Shown here piece by piece: positions 7,569-15,744 of a stretch of DNA of 62,042 bases (its first letter is position 1; each line of letters starts with the position of its first letter). The stretch is from positions 1-62,042 of IMG/VR virus record IMGVR_UViG_3300042923_000331; one strand, 5' to 3'. A model generated the notes under the pieces. That model was not told the DNA's origin and made no database searches. It saw only the letters and a list, made by a program, of their open reading frames with translations. Origin of the DNA: a virus. The position numbers were made by a program, and so were the translations under genes.

Positions 7569-7808
7569 CTATTTTTTAGGATTTAAAACCTTGAATGTTT
7601 CATATCGGAAACTATTATATTTCTTGTTCCTTGTATTTAACGAATTACATATTTCTTTTGCATGCTTTTCTTCTTTAAACAATAATGCTTTGTCAAACGT
7701 GTCAACACCTATAAAATGTTTTTGCTCTTCGTCGATACTAATATATATTCTTTGTCCTACTGTTTTAATGCCATATCTTATATCTTTAAGCTGTTCGGCT
7801 CTGTTCAT
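7569..7808 (-). CDS. Hypothetical phage protein (79 aa)
   Basis: The start chosen is the ATG at 7808 with GAGGAGCGAGAAG in front. Contains RYGIKTVGQRIYISIDEEQK and a lysine-rich end. It overlaps the upstream cysteine protein by 23 bases in another frame. No family recognised. Confidence 0.65.
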   Translation of the reverse strand: MNRAEQLKDIRYGIKTVGQRIYISIDEEQKHFIGVDTFDKALLFKEEKHAKEICNSLNTRNKKYNSFRYETFKVLNPKK

Positions 7809-7989
7809 CTTCTCGCTCCTCGAAATCATCACATATATTAGTTTTATATCTTCCGGTAGTCGCTAGCTTATTTATATGTTTCTTGCATTTTCCTATAAAT
7901 GCTGGACGTCCGTCTTTATAATATAAATCATCGAAATGCTTACAATTTGCACAAACTCTTTTTTTAAATTTTATTATTTTAGTTTTCAT
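7786..7989 (-). CDS. Cysteine-containing small phage protein (67 aa)
   Basis: Begins MKTKIIKFKKRVCANCKHFD, followed by a GKCKKH and an ICDDFE element, the four-cysteine zinc arrangement common in short phage proteins (CxxCxHF ... C ... C). Coupled to RusA: its ATG overlaps the RusA stop. Function unknown. Confidence 0.7.
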   Translation of the reverse strand: MKTKIIKFKKRVCANCKHFDDLYYKDGRPAFIGKCKKHINKLATTGRYKTNICDDFEEREDEQSRTA

Positions 7990-8435
7990 TCTTCGTCCTC
8001 TCTGCGCGGTTTTATTTCAATCATGGTTTGCTTTTTCCCACATTTGAATTTGCCGTCTAATTCTAATTTTATTACTTTGAAGTTGTCGTCCTTTATTATT
8101 CCGGCGTGCTTTAGTCCATCTAAAATGAATTTTCCGGAGTAATTATCCGGGTCACGGTCTATATCGTCTTTAAAAAAATATGTTAGTATAACTCTTACGC
8201 CTGTTAATGGTTTTGAAGGCTTTTTCTTCATTGTAGCCGCTTTTACTATCCATGCCCATTTCTGCTTTTCTTCTTGATATTCCCTTACATTTGTTCTTCC
8301 GATAAATTTATTGTTGCTTGGTGGTATATCGTCAATGTAATATGTAAATGTTTTATCTGCGTCTTTTATTGCTTCGTATGCTGTTGAGTCGAAATAGTTT
8401 TCTCCGTTAAATCTATCTCCTTTGTAATTTCCCAT
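7986..8435 (-). CDS. rusA: RusA-like Holliday junction resolvase
   Basis: 149 residues. The RusA core is clear: YYIDDIPPSNNKF, then FFKDDIDRDPDNYSGKF and ILDGLKHAGIIKDD, with the metal-binding aspartates (DRDPDN and the later DD). It cleaves four-way junctions produced during recombination-dependent replication before packaging. Its neighbours (helicase loader, replisome organizer) support a replication/recombination module. Confidence 0.9.
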   Translation of the reverse strand: MGNYKGDRFNGENYFDSTAYEAIKDADKTFTYYIDDIPPSNNKFIGRTNVREYQEEKQKWAWIVKAATMKKKPSKPLTGVRVILTYFFKDDIDRDPDNYSGKFILDGLKHAGIIKDDNFKVIKLELDGKFKCGKKQTMIEIKPRREDEE

Positions 8436-8520
8436 GCTTACCTCTCAAATTGGTTTTTATTTTTGTTTCTTTCCCCCATTTGAGTTTACGTATTGATTAA
8501 TGTTTTTCTTGCGCACAAAG

Positions 8521-9072
8521 TCATTCTATGGCTTCTACGCGTGTTTCTAGTTGCTTTGTTGTCTGTGCAATTAATTGTTTTACGTCGTTTGGCAAAGCTT
8601 CGTATTCTTTTCTTTTGGCTGCGGTCACCTTGTAGCTCCTCATAAAATTACTTGCCACTACTGTTTGAACATCTTTTACTTCCATTTGTGACCATTCCTT
8701 TAGTTGTCCGGGACTTCCTACTAATTGTTGAATTTCTTTTGGTAATTTATCAAACTCCTCTCTTGCGCCGTATGCGCTATTTTTTATTGCTTTGCTAATC
8801 AAGTTCCATGCTTGTTGCTCTGTTAATTCGTCCTCGGGATTTGTAGTTATTAGCTTAACTTTTTCTACTATGTCTGCTATGGTAGGCGGAAATTTTAAAG
8901 TTAATACTAATGCTTTGACCGCTGCTTCTATCAAAGGTGCTTGGTAGTCTTTAAGCATTATCTCCCAAGTCATAACCGTTTGCTTTGCTTCTAACTCTGT
9001 CTGTCCTTTATAAAAATTAGGGTAGCTGCATTTTATTATCGTAAGTATTTTTACTATCTCTTGTCTTGTCAT
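8521..9072 (-). CDS. Helicase loader / inhibitor (G39P-like)
   Basis: 183 residues opening with MTRQEIVKILTIIKCSYPNF and a KFPPTIADIVE motif, typical of the G39P-type proteins that bind the replicative helicase and deliver it to the phage replisome organizer. The start overlaps the stop of the organizer gene. No phage DnaB was found, so the host helicase is presumably loaded. Confidence 0.8.
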   Translation of the reverse strand: MTRQEIVKILTIIKCSYPNFYKGQTELEAKQTVMTWEIMLKDYQAPLIEAAVKALVLTLKFPPTIADIVEKVKLITTNPEDELTEQQAWNLISKAIKNSAYGAREEFDKLPKEIQQLVGSPGQLKEWSQMEVKDVQTVVASNFMRSYKVTAAKRKEYEALPNDVKQLIAQTTKQLETRVEAIE

Positions 9073-9980
9073 TGGCGCCCTCCGTTCATAAATTCTTCGT
9101 CTTGCATTAAGTCGTAAAAGTTATTTCCGGTTCTTTGGGTGTTTGCCGGTCTTGATGGGTAAGTCTGTCCCCTGTCCTGCTCTCTGCAAAGCCATCGATT
9201 TATAAATGCATTAATTCCTCTTGATGTTTTTCTTTTTGTTGGGTTTGAAAATAGCCAACCTTTCATTTTGCGCAGCTCCTGTTCTATATTTACTGCAGGA
9301 TAAGCTTCTTTGAATAAAATTATGTCATCTTCTGTTACTTCATGCTCTTTATCTCCTATAAGCTGCAATTTTATAAACACTTGTCTTGGCTTTTCAGTTA
9401 TAATTTCAGCTTCTATTGGTTCCGGGTTTTCCGGTCGGCTCGGAGCGGTATCGCTCGGAGCTAATATATTTATATGCTCTTTATCTTCTTCTAATTCTTC
9501 CTCTTCTTCTTCTTCTATTGCGTTACTCTGCGTTATTGTAACGTTACTTGTAACGTTACTTTCTTCGGGTGTTGTATTTTCTTCTAAAAGCTCCAGCTTC
9601 TTGCGCTCCCTATGTTCCGCCACTCTCTTTCTTGTCTGCTCTCTTATTTTGTCTAGACCCTCTACATTTTGATGTTTGTCCCAATTTGTTATTCGCAAAA
9701 TTTCGCCGTCAAAGTTTATCATTTCTAAACGTCGTAATGTTTCAAGTGCTAATTTTACCGTGTTTAGTGGTCTTTTAAAGCTGTGAGCGAGCATTTCTTC
9801 CGTGTATGGTATCTTTTCTGTTAAAAATATAAAACCGTTTGCATTACACTTTCCAGCCATAGTTAAAAGTTTGACCCATATAACTATTATTGTATCTGCT
9901 TCCGGTAGGCTCTCAATAAAATCTATTTTATCGTTGTCAAACATGCCTACGCTCAATTTTATCCATTGGACTTCAGCCAT
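9069..9980 (-). CDS. Phage replisome organizer / DnaD-like initiator
   Basis: 303 residues. The N-terminal ~110 residues (VQWIKLSVGMFDNDKIDFIE, then MLAHSFKRPLNTVKLAL) are the winged-helix replisome-organizer domain. A variable linker with a run of glutamates follows. The C-terminal part (INAFINRWLC) is a DnaD-like tail. It should bind the phage origin and recruit the loader encoded next. The linker DNA contains two GTAACGTTAC palindromes (9538-9547, 9550-9559) and a third lies just upstream of the start, as expected for an origin embedded in the initiator gene. Confidence 0.85.
   Translation of the reverse strand: MAEVQWIKLSVGMFDNDKIDFIESLPEADTIIVIWVKLLTMAGKCNANGFIFLTEKIPYTEEMLAHSFKRPLNTVKLALETLRRLEMINFDGEILRITNWDKHQNVEGLDKIREQTRKRVAEHRERKKLELLEENTTPEESNVTSNVTITQSNAIEEEEEEELEEDKEHINILAPSDTAPSRPENPEPIEAEIITEKPRQVFIKLQLIGDKEHEVTEDDIILFKEAYPAVNIEQELRKMKGWLFSNPTKRKTSRGINAFINRWLCREQDRGQTYPSRPANTQRTGNNFYDLMQDEEFMNGGRQ
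9538..9559. repeat. Two GTAACGTTAC palindromes, possible origin sites
   Basis: Perfect ten-base palindromes at 9538-9547 and 9550-9559, spaced 12 bases apart centre to centre (about one helical turn), with partial copies at 9521 and 9531. They lie inside the initiator gene, a usual place for a phage origin. Confidence 0.45.
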
Positions 9981-10013
9981 TTAGTTTCCCCCCTAATGGT
10001 TGTCCTAGTTTTT

Positions 10014-10023
10014 GTAACGTTAC
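10014..10023. repeat. Third GTAACGTTAC palindrome upstream of the replisome organizer
   Basis: The same ten-base palindrome as in the initiator gene, here 34 bases before its start codon. It could be an autoregulatory or origin site for the initiator. Confidence 0.4.
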
Positions 10024-10060
10024 ATTTTTCATCTTTCGTTATAACCTCCCTCAATACAGC

Positions 10061-10089
10061 ATTGTATTATCTTTTTTGGATAAAAGCAA
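10061..10089 (-). promoter_or_regulatory. Promoter with 17-bp operator in its spacer (class II), upstream of the replication genes
   Basis: On the minus strand: -35 TTGCTT, a 17-base spacer TTATCCAAAAAAGATAA, -10 TACAAT. The spacer is an imperfect palindrome (TTATC / GATAA) and occurs again exactly at 20005-20021. It probably drives the replisome organizer, helicase loader and RusA genes. Confidence 0.6.
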
Positions 10090-10116
10090 TGCTTATTTTG
10101 TCAAATTTAAACATCA

Positions 10117-10818
10117 CTAGCATAAAATAGTTGGTATCCCTGTTACTTCCTGTACTTTTTGCTTGATTTTTATGCGGTTCGCATTGTCTTGGCTTATGTG
10201 AATTAAATATATTTCTTTTAATTTTGAAAGGTCATTCGCTTTTAGCGTTTCTATTAATGTTTCTAAACTCATATGACTTTTATGTATCCTGTTTTTAAGT
10301 ACCTTTGGTATTTGTCCATTTATAACACTTTCTATTATACTTTCTTCGTCATGGTTGCATTCTGCCATTATATAGTGTATATCTTTAAAAGTGTATTTTA
10401 GGTAATATGTATCTGTAAAATATAAAAGGTTTTCATAGCTTGTCTTACTGTGAATAAAAAAGCCTAATGGCTCTGCTGCGTCATGCTGTACATCGAAAGG
10501 CGTTATTGTATAAGTACCGATTGAAACCTTTTCTAGTGTCTTTAAATCGTGTGTGCGGTGTCCGTTTAGGTTGCAGGCTCCTAGTGTTCCAGCGCTGGCA
10601 TAAATATCAACACCGCGCTTTATAAGGGCGCTGCATGCAGCGCTGTGGTCTTGGTGCTCATGTGTTATAAGTGCGCCGGCTATTTTACTAATTTGAAAAT
10701 CGCAAGCTTCAGCTATTTTCTGTAATGGCATTCCGGCATCTAATAACAGGGTCGTTGCTCCGTCGTCAATCAAATAAGCGTTGCCTTTGCTGCTAGACCC
10801 TATTACTTTAATATTCAT
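10117..10818 (-). CDS. MBL-fold metallo-hydrolase (putative nuclease)
   Basis: 233 residues with the metallo-beta-lactamase signature THEHQDHS near residue 52 and later histidine/aspartate ligands (FDVQHDAAEPLGF, YFTDTYY). Starts MNIKVIGSSSKGNAYLI, like the YycJ/WalJ group of MBL-fold nucleases. In Firmicutes phages this family travels with RecT and a Rad50-like ATPase, both present here, so it may be the exonuclease partner of the recombinase; that role is inferred. Confidence 0.85.
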   Translation of the reverse strand: MNIKVIGSSSKGNAYLIDDGATTLLLDAGMPLQKIAEACDFQISKIAGALITHEHQDHSAACSALIKRGVDIYASAGTLGACNLNGHRTHDLKTLEKVSIGTYTITPFDVQHDAAEPLGFFIHSKTSYENLLYFTDTYYLKYTFKDIHYIMAECNHDEESIIESVINGQIPKVLKNRIHKSHMSLETLIETLKANDLSKLKEIYLIHISQDNANRIKIKQKVQEVTGIPTILC

Positions 10819-11120
10819 AAAATCTCCTCCATTCCAATTTGGTTTTCAAGTGTTATTACTTCCGGTATCCTTGGGCTATGTTTCAAAAGCTCCTTAATTT
10901 CAGTATACTCGTTTTTTCCAAAATGGCAATTAAATATTCCGCATGCTTTATATTTTCTTCGCCAATCGGTACCCTCTCCACCGCTGATTCCATATATTTT
11001 ACACTTAAAATATGTTTTATCATGGTAGGTTATTTCTATAAAGTTGCAGCATTCCGGGCAGCTGTGTTCTTCTTTCTTGCCGTATCGCTCATACATTGCT
11101 TCAATCTTTCGTTTTATCAT
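10815..11120 (-). CDS. Cysteine-rich phage protein (101 aa)
   Basis: Contains HSCPECCNFIEI, FKCKIYG and ACGIFNCHF, enough cysteines for one or two zinc sites. The stop overlaps the MBL start, so the two are translated together. Similar small zinc proteins precede MBL-fold genes in related phages. Function unknown. Confidence 0.7.
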   Translation of the reverse strand: MIKRKIEAMYERYGKKEEHSCPECCNFIEITYHDKTYFKCKIYGISGGEGTDWRRKYKACGIFNCHFGKNEYTEIKELLKHSPRIPEVITLENQIGMEEIL

Positions 11121-11122
11121 AA

Positions 11123-11305
11123 TTACCTACTTTCATAAAAAGGGCATATTCTCCTGCAGCAATTATTTGTGTTTTGCTTTACCTTTTCGACCCATTCTTC
11201 AGTTACTTTTTTATTATCACATATTATCGTTGGCTTGCCGCTCATTAAACCGAATAAACCTACAAACTTAAAGCTTTTATATTTACACATTTTTTTGCCT
11301 TTCAT
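11123..11305 (-). CDS. Small cysteine protein (60 aa)
   Basis: ATG at 11305 with GGGGAGAAG in front. Features MCKYKSFKFVG, IICDNKKV and NNCCRRICPFYESR, that is five cysteines and a basic surface. Separated by two bases from the next gene. Probably another zinc knuckle. Confidence 0.6.
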   Translation of the reverse strand: MKGKKMCKYKSFKFVGLFGLMSGKPTIICDNKKVTEEWVEKVKQNTNNCCRRICPFYESR

Positions 11306-11317
11306 TTTCTTCTCCCC

Positions 11318-11548
11318 TCATACTATATCATTTATGCAGTTTGGCGGAATTAATACATTACATTCTTGTAAAATTTCCTTTGTAAGCTCCATTGGTGTAA
11401 AAACGTCTTGTGTTACTAAAGTAATTAAAGCTTGTTTTATTGCTGTTTGTGTTAAAATTCCGTTAAAATATGCTTTTTCTTGAAAAACAACATATTGCTT
11501 TAAAACCGGTTCTAATCTTGTTCTTATCTCTTCCGTAAATTTATACAT
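11318..11548 (-). CDS. Hypothetical phage protein (76 aa)
   Basis: Helical protein (RLEPVLKQYVVFQEKAY, then IKQALITLVTQDVF). Strong AAAGGAGG ribosome site. No recognised domain. Confidence 0.65.
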   Translation of the reverse strand: MYKFTEEIRTRLEPVLKQYVVFQEKAYFNGILTQTAIKQALITLVTQDVFTPMELTKEILQECNVLIPPNCINDIV

Positions 11549-11573
11549 TCATTCCTCCTTTGTATGCTTGTAC

Positions 11574-11930
11574 TTATTTAAAACCAACTAACCATGTAGG
11601 CGGCTGCGGCAATTCCGCACCTATTGGTTTCCAAATATGCAGGCAGTATGGATGGTTATTTACGTAATCTTTTTCTGCCGGGTGATACTGAATAGCGCAC
11701 TCGTCTTTATTGAAAAATATATCTTTTATTTTGCACATTTCTTCCCAAGTGGGACAACGTTTTTTTAGGCTGGCAGATACGTGTTCCCAGCCGGCTCCGT
11801 TGCTGAATATTATTCCTATTTTTTCTGCTTTTCCTCCGGAATGAGTTTTCATATAGCAGGCGCCGCCGTCGTGTGCCATTGCTACTATTTCAATTTTCGG
11901 GTTGTTTCTTATTTCTTCAAATGTTTTCAT
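11574..11930 (-). CDS. Conserved phage protein of the WEHVSxS...PTWEEM family (118 aa)
   Basis: Contains GWEHVSASLKKRCPTWEEM, IKDIFFNKDE, QYHPAEKDYVNNHPYCLHIW and a final PPTWLVGF. This pattern defines a small phage family found near SSB and recombination genes; biochemical role unknown. A GGAGGTAG ribosome site precedes the ATG. Confidence 0.75.
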   Translation of the reverse strand: MKTFEEIRNNPKIEIVAMAHDGGACYMKTHSGGKAEKIGIIFSNGAGWEHVSASLKKRCPTWEEMCKIKDIFFNKDECAIQYHPAEKDYVNNHPYCLHIWKPIGAELPQPPTWLVGFK

Positions 11931-11936
11931 CTTATA

Positions 11937-12134
11937 CTACCTCCAATGCTTTTTTATTATTTGATAATTTATTACAACTAAGCTTTCAGCTCCTATTTTT
12001 CTTTTTAGGTAGCTTTCTATTTCTTCAATATCCCGGGTACTTTTTATTTTTTTAATATGAGTAATTAACATTCTTCCTGTTCCACTTTTTGTTTTGGTAT
12101 CAAATGAATATGCAATTAAATAATCATATTTCAT
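11937..12134 (-). CDS. Conserved small phage protein (65 aa)
   Basis: MKYDYLIAYSFDTKTKSGTG followed by a helix with DIEEIESYLKRKIG and a final beta strand VVINYQII: a ferredoxin-like small fold common in Firmicutes phages, role unknown. Site TAGGAGGAG in front. Confidence 0.7.
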   Translation of the reverse strand: MKYDYLIAYSFDTKTKSGTGRMLITHIKKIKSTRDIEEIESYLKRKIGAESLVVINYQIIKKHWR

Positions 12135-12142
12135 AGCTCCTC

Positions 12143-12463
12143 CTATTTAAAACACTTTTCAAATAATTCTCGCTCTTTTTTCTCTGCTTCTCTGTAATAT
12201 TCTGTGTCTATTCCTTTTGCTGTAAGTGTATATCCCCAATATGGCGGATATAGTTCTTCCGAATTGCTTACGTTTTCAAATGTTAGTTCAATTAGACCGT
12301 CTGCTTTTAATTCCTCAATGCATTTCTTTACTTGATAGCGGCTAGTTTTTAAAATATTTGCTATATTAACAAGATTAACACATTTTATAGGGCACATTAT
12401 AGCAACTTGATTATTTACAATTATTTTATAAACGTCGTCTTTAGTTACTTTTATATAGTTCAT
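12143..12463 (-). CDS. Winged-helix DNA-binding protein (106 aa)
   Basis: The ATG at 12463 follows AGAGGAAGCC. The middle (NLVNIANILKTSRYQVKKCI) is a helix-turn-helix and the following strands form a wing (GLIELTFEN, GYTLTAKGID). Likely a transcription regulator within the early cluster; target unknown. Confidence 0.65.
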   Translation of the reverse strand: MNYIKVTKDDVYKIIVNNQVAIMCPIKCVNLVNIANILKTSRYQVKKCIEELKADGLIELTFENVSNSEELYPPYWGYTLTAKGIDTEYYREAEKKERELFEKCFK

Positions 12464-12507
12464 ATGGCTTCCTCTTATTTTCTCAAAGTCCTCCAAAATT
12501 TAAGTAA

Positions 12508-12532
12508 TGCAAGGAGCTTTCGCTCCCTGCTT
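12508..12532 (-). terminator. Weak terminator-like hairpin
   Basis: GCAGGGAGC, a GAAA loop, then GCTCCTTGC on the minus strand, without a good T run. It lies between the 86-residue gene and the winged-helix gene and may attenuate or stabilise the mRNA. Confidence 0.4.
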
Positions 12533-12534
12533 TG

Positions 12535-12795
12535 TTAGAATAAACTACTGTCTAGCAACAGTAAATCGTTTTTAATATTTTTGAAATCTTCTTCTGTTGG
12601 GAAATCATCATCTTCGTCTTTTGCATTCAAAAATAATTGTTTTGCTGCTTCGGTTTCGATTTCTTTTAAGTCGTCATAAAACTTTTCATCATTCTCAATG
12701 TCACATACCTTTTCTACGTATATTTCCAAAGCTTTTTCTTCGTTTTCTGCTGCTATTAAAGCATAATAAGGTTGTTGTATTTCAAAATATTTCAT
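12535..12795 (-). CDS. Acidic conserved phage protein (86 aa)
   Basis: MKYFEIQQPYYALIAAENEE, then a strongly acidic C-terminus (KDEDDDFPTEEDFKN). A frequent neighbour of SSB in Firmicutes phages. Very good site AGGAGGGGG. Role unknown; acidity suggests protein-protein contact or DNA mimicry, not proven. Confidence 0.7.
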   Translation of the reverse strand: MKYFEIQQPYYALIAAENEEKALEIYVEKVCDIENDEKFYDDLKEIETEAAKQLFLNAKDEDDDFPTEEDFKNIKNDLLLLDSSLF

Positions 12796-12806
12796 TTATC
12801 CCCCTC

Positions 12807-13262
12807 CTAAAATGGTATATCTTCGTCGTCTACCGGTTGGAATATGTCACTATCGTCGTCGCTAAATGCATTATTGAAAAAGCTTTCTGCGTCTTGGTGT
12901 GCTGCAGGAGCTGCTCCGCTTTTTGCTGCACCGACAAATTCTACTCTATCTGCTATTACGTCGGTCGTATATCTTTTCTCGCCGGTTTGTGTAGTGTAGC
13001 TTCCTGTTTGAATTCTACCGTGCACAGCACATTGGCTGCCTTTAGTTAGGTAGTTTGCACAGTTTTCTGCCTGCTTTCCGAATGTTGTTATGCCGATAAA
13101 GTCTGCGGTCTGTTTACCTTGGCTCTGTGCTTCTTGTTTTTTATCTTTTGACATTTCTCTGTCAACAGCTAAGTTGAATTTTGCTACTGCCATTCCGGAT
13201 GATGGTATGAATCGCAATTCCGGGTCTCGCGCTAGTCTGCCTATTAATACAACATTATTCAT
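12807..13262 (-). CDS. ssb: Single-stranded DNA-binding protein
   Basis: 151 residues. The OB-fold starts MNNVVLIGRLARDPELRF and contains KFNLAVDR, DFIGITTFGKQAE and GRIQTGSY. A Gly/Ala/Asp linker ends in DDEDIPF, the acidic tip that docks recombination and replication partners. Coats single-stranded DNA during phage replication; sits in the same operon direction as RecT. Confidence 0.95.
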   Translation of the reverse strand: MNNVVLIGRLARDPELRFIPSSGMAVAKFNLAVDREMSKDKKQEAQSQGKQTADFIGITTFGKQAENCANYLTKGSQCAVHGRIQTGSYTTQTGEKRYTTDVIADRVEFVGAAKSGAAPAAHQDAESFFNNAFSDDDSDIFQPVDDEDIPF

Positions 13263-13264
13263 TA

Positions 13265-13543
13265 TTATTCCCTCTCTTTTATGTTAAGTTCTTTGAGCGT
13301 TTGGTCTACTTTGTCAATGGTTTTATCAATCTTATCTAGCGCCGCTAAAAGCTCGTTGACGCTTGTTGATTCTGATGTGTTTGTATTATAGTTTTTATAT
13401 CCATGTAATGCTTCCCTTAGTGTGCCGTAATATCCAAGCGGCACTTCGTATTTTACTCCGTCCGGATTTATTTTGTTATCGATTAAAATCACATTTCTTG
13501 GGTCGCTCTTAACTGATATTGTTTCATTGATTTTAAAATTCAT
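13265..13543 (-). CDS. Conserved phage protein (92 aa)
   Basis: Beta-rich N-terminal half including VPLGYYGTLREALHGYKN, then a coiled-coil tail (LDKIDKTIDKVDQTLKEL). Found two bases upstream of SSB. It may be a small SSB- or DNA-associated factor; no family function known. Confidence 0.65.
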   Translation of the reverse strand: MNFKINETISVKSDPRNVILIDNKINPDGVKYEVPLGYYGTLREALHGYKNYNTNTSESTSVNELLAALDKIDKTIDKVDQTLKELNIKERE

Positions 13544-13561
13544 TTTAGTTCTCCTTTGGCT

Positions 13562-14098
13562 TTATTCTATACTATCTATTAGTATTGGTTGTGTAGAAAA
13601 ACTTTTCCTAGTTGAGCTGTATCTAAATTTTCCATTCCATTGGTCGTATGAACCGTCGGGAGTAAACCAAAATATTCCCTCGGGTCTTGTTCCCCATGTT
13701 CCGTCTATGTCCGGAGCTTCAGCAACATATGATTCGCTGCCGAATCCCTCTACTCTTCCAACTGTTAACTCTTCCATTGGTGTCATGTAACTATTTAAAC
13801 TTACCGGTACGCCCAATATTTGAATTTCTTCTAGCAACACTCCGTTTTCTGCGAATAAATATAAGTAGCCTATTAAGTCGGGTTGGTTTATAAATTCTGC
13901 TTGTCTCTTTAATGCTGCTCTAGCCATACTTTTGGTTATTGTGGGTAAGCTATCGCTTTTTATAAGGCTTTCTACCGCCTTTTCGTTTGCTATTGCTGCT
14001 TGCTCTGTAGCGTCCTTTGGTCTTACGTATTCCTCACATCCTGTTAGTAAAGCTAAAATCAAAGCTAAAATTACTACTAAACATAATACTTTTTTCAT
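13562..14098 (-). CDS. Phage lipoprotein
   Basis: 178 residues. The N-terminal MKKVLCLVVILALILALL followed by TGCEE is a lipoprotein signal with lipobox (LLTGC), so the mature protein is tethered outside the membrane. The rest includes DLIGYLYLFAENG and IQILGVPVSLNSYMTP, shared by a group of phage lipoproteins. Possible role in superinfection exclusion or envelope change; inferred from location only. Confidence 0.75.
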   Translation of the reverse strand: MKKVLCLVVILALILALLTGCEEYVRPKDATEQAAIANEKAVESLIKSDSLPTITKSMARAALKRQAEFINQPDLIGYLYLFAENGVLLEEIQILGVPVSLNSYMTPMEELTVGRVEGFGSESYVAEAPDIDGTWGTRPEGIFWFTPDGSYDQWNGKFRYSSTRKSFSTQPILIDSIE

Positions 14099-14119
14099 TC
14101 TCTTCTTCTCCTTTGGTTT

Positions 14120-14593
14120 TTAGTGTGTTAAATCTTGACCGGCGTAAAACGCTCTAGTGATATTGCTTGGTAAATTGTCCTTAAAAATAGCCCTGTTTTC
14201 CATGCTGCTTCTTGCGTTGTAATCTTCCATGGCTTTATTCGTGAGCTTTTGTAGAGCATAAAAGCTGTTTCTTAAACTTGCTTCTTCTTGTTTATCTAAT
14301 CTATCCCATGTTGTCCTGTCTATCGGCAGCGTTAATATGTAATTGTCGTATTCCTCTTTGGCTATTTGCTCGTTTTTAACACATTGTCTGATGTAAGCTT
14401 CCTGCTGTTTAAACCATTCGTAATTCTCTATGGCGTTTTTGCCTGTCATGGTTTCTTTTACTACTTCATACGCCGTGTCTACGCTTTTTGAAACTGTGTT
14501 TACCGGGAAAAATACTATTTTTATTGCAAGTCCCCCAAATAGCAAAATTAATACTGTTAGTAACACTAAAACTGTTGTTTTAAAGTTGTTCAT
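14120..14593 (-). CDS. Membrane-anchored phage protein (157 aa)
   Basis: One N-terminal membrane helix (TVLVLLTVLILLFGGLAIKI), then a soluble helical domain with NYEWFKQQEAYIRQ and a final SSMENRAIFKDNLP. The same pair, lipoprotein plus this helical protein, recurs in phages. Likely faces the outside or periplasm-like space; function unknown. Confidence 0.7.
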   Translation of the reverse strand: MNNFKTTVLVLLTVLILLFGGLAIKIVFFPVNTVSKSVDTAYEVVKETMTGKNAIENYEWFKQQEAYIRQCVKNEQIAKEEYDNYILTLPIDRTTWDRLDKQEEASLRNSFYALQKLTNKAMEDYNARSSMENRAIFKDNLPSNITRAFYAGQDLTH

Positions 14594-15065
14594 TTCTTTG
14601 ACCCTCCCAAGTCCATAATCTTTGCTGCCCTTTTGCCGGCACCGGTTTATCTAAAATTTTTACGTTTGCAAGTTCCCATGCGTATCTACCCGGCGTCCAA
14701 TCGCCGAATAGTAGCTCTTGTTCGCTCATTTCTTGTATGCTTATAGTTTTTTCGTTTTCTCGAAAGCTTAATCGATTAGTAATTCTATGGCAATTTACAA
14801 GCTCCGCTGTTGCTATAATGTATCCTTGTGCTTCTTCCATTAACTTTTGCGCTTGACCCTCTATTTTGTATGCTTCATAAAATGCTTTAAATACGCCGCT
14901 TACTACATCGAAAGGCAAATCACCCATTATTTTATAAATATCTTTCTTTGCTGCGTGTATTGCTATTTGTCCACGGTAGCTGGTCGCCCAGCTCCGTGTT
15001 TCATATTGCTTTGCACCTATTGCAATTAATGACGCCCATGGTTGCCATATTGTTATTGCTTTCAT
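14580..15065 (-). CDS. ASCH domain protein
   Basis: 161 residues from the ATG at 15065 (AAGGAGGAGCG). The start MKAITIWQPWASLIAIGAK plus YETRSWATSYRGQIAIHA and the final YAWELANV are diagnostic of the ASCH fold, an RNA- or modified-base-binding domain related to PUA. Phage ASCH proteins are common; no partner reaction visible here. Confidence 0.85.
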   Translation of the reverse strand: MKAITIWQPWASLIAIGAKQYETRSWATSYRGQIAIHAAKKDIYKIMGDLPFDVVSGVFKAFYEAYKIEGQAQKLMEEAQGYIIATAELVNCHRITNRLSFRENEKTISIQEMSEQELLFGDWTPGRYAWELANVKILDKPVPAKGQQRLWTWEGQRNEQL

Positions 15066-15078
15066 CGCTCCTCCTTTT

Positions 15079-15354
15079 TTAGTCACAATAGCTTCTATTA
15101 CAATGTGGACAGCCTGTGATTAGTGTTTTTCCTGCTTCTTCAACTGTAACTCCTGTTTTATGGTGTAATTCTACTGATTTTAAAGGCACTTGAATTTTTC
15201 TTCCGTTTTCTACTTTCCAGCCTACTTCTTCATAAATATTTTTGCAACACCTGTAACAAATGCCGCTTGCAGGTGCAAAATGCGGTAATTTCTTCTCATT
15301 ACAATAATTTTCTTGTGCTTTTCTTGCTTTTGCAATATCAAATGTGTTTTCCAT
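15079..15354 (-). CDS. Zinc-finger phage protein (91 aa)
   Basis: Contains ICYRCCKNIY, SVELHHKTGV and GCPHCNRSYCD, an HNH-like treble clef without a clear full catalytic set. Stop overlaps upstream part of the ASCH gene. Possibly DNA-binding. Confidence 0.7.
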   Translation of the reverse strand: MENTFDIAKARKAQENYCNEKKLPHFAPASGICYRCCKNIYEEVGWKVENGRKIQVPLKSVELHHKTGVTVEEAGKTLITGCPHCNRSYCD

Positions 15355-15363
15355 GTTTCCTCC

Positions 15364-15744
15364 TTATACCTCAATTATTATTTTTTTAACTTTTAGTTTT
15401 ATTTTAGTTGCGTCTATTATGGCTTTTAGTATATTTTCATTGCTGTCTATAAAATAATTTGGATATTCTATTTCTATACTGTATCCATGGCTTATTAATT
15501 CTTGCTGCAGCCTGTTTAAATCTCCATCAGTGCTATTTTCTTCTAAAATCATGTATAACTCTCTATCTATATGTATTGCTTGCGATTTTAGAATATATAG
15601 TTTTTCCCGAATTGCTCTTTCCATGGCTATATTATAAGCGTCAAGCAGCTGCGCAGTATAACCATTTATAAAATTAAACATACTCTCGCTGCTCATACCA
15701 CCACCGCATTTTCCGCCAAATTTAATCTCATCGCTTTTGTTCAT
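15364..15744 (-). CDS. Hypothetical phage protein (126 aa)
   Basis: An N-terminal glycine/cysteine patch (GGKCGGGMSS) followed by helices (LLDAYNIAMERAIREKLY). Overlaps the previous gene by 17 bases. No domain recognised. Confidence 0.6.
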   Translation of the reverse strand: MNKSDEIKFGGKCGGGMSSESMFNFINGYTAQLLDAYNIAMERAIREKLYILKSQAIHIDRELYMILEENSTDGDLNRLQQELISHGYSIEIEYPNYFIDSNENILKAIIDATKIKLKVKKIIIEV

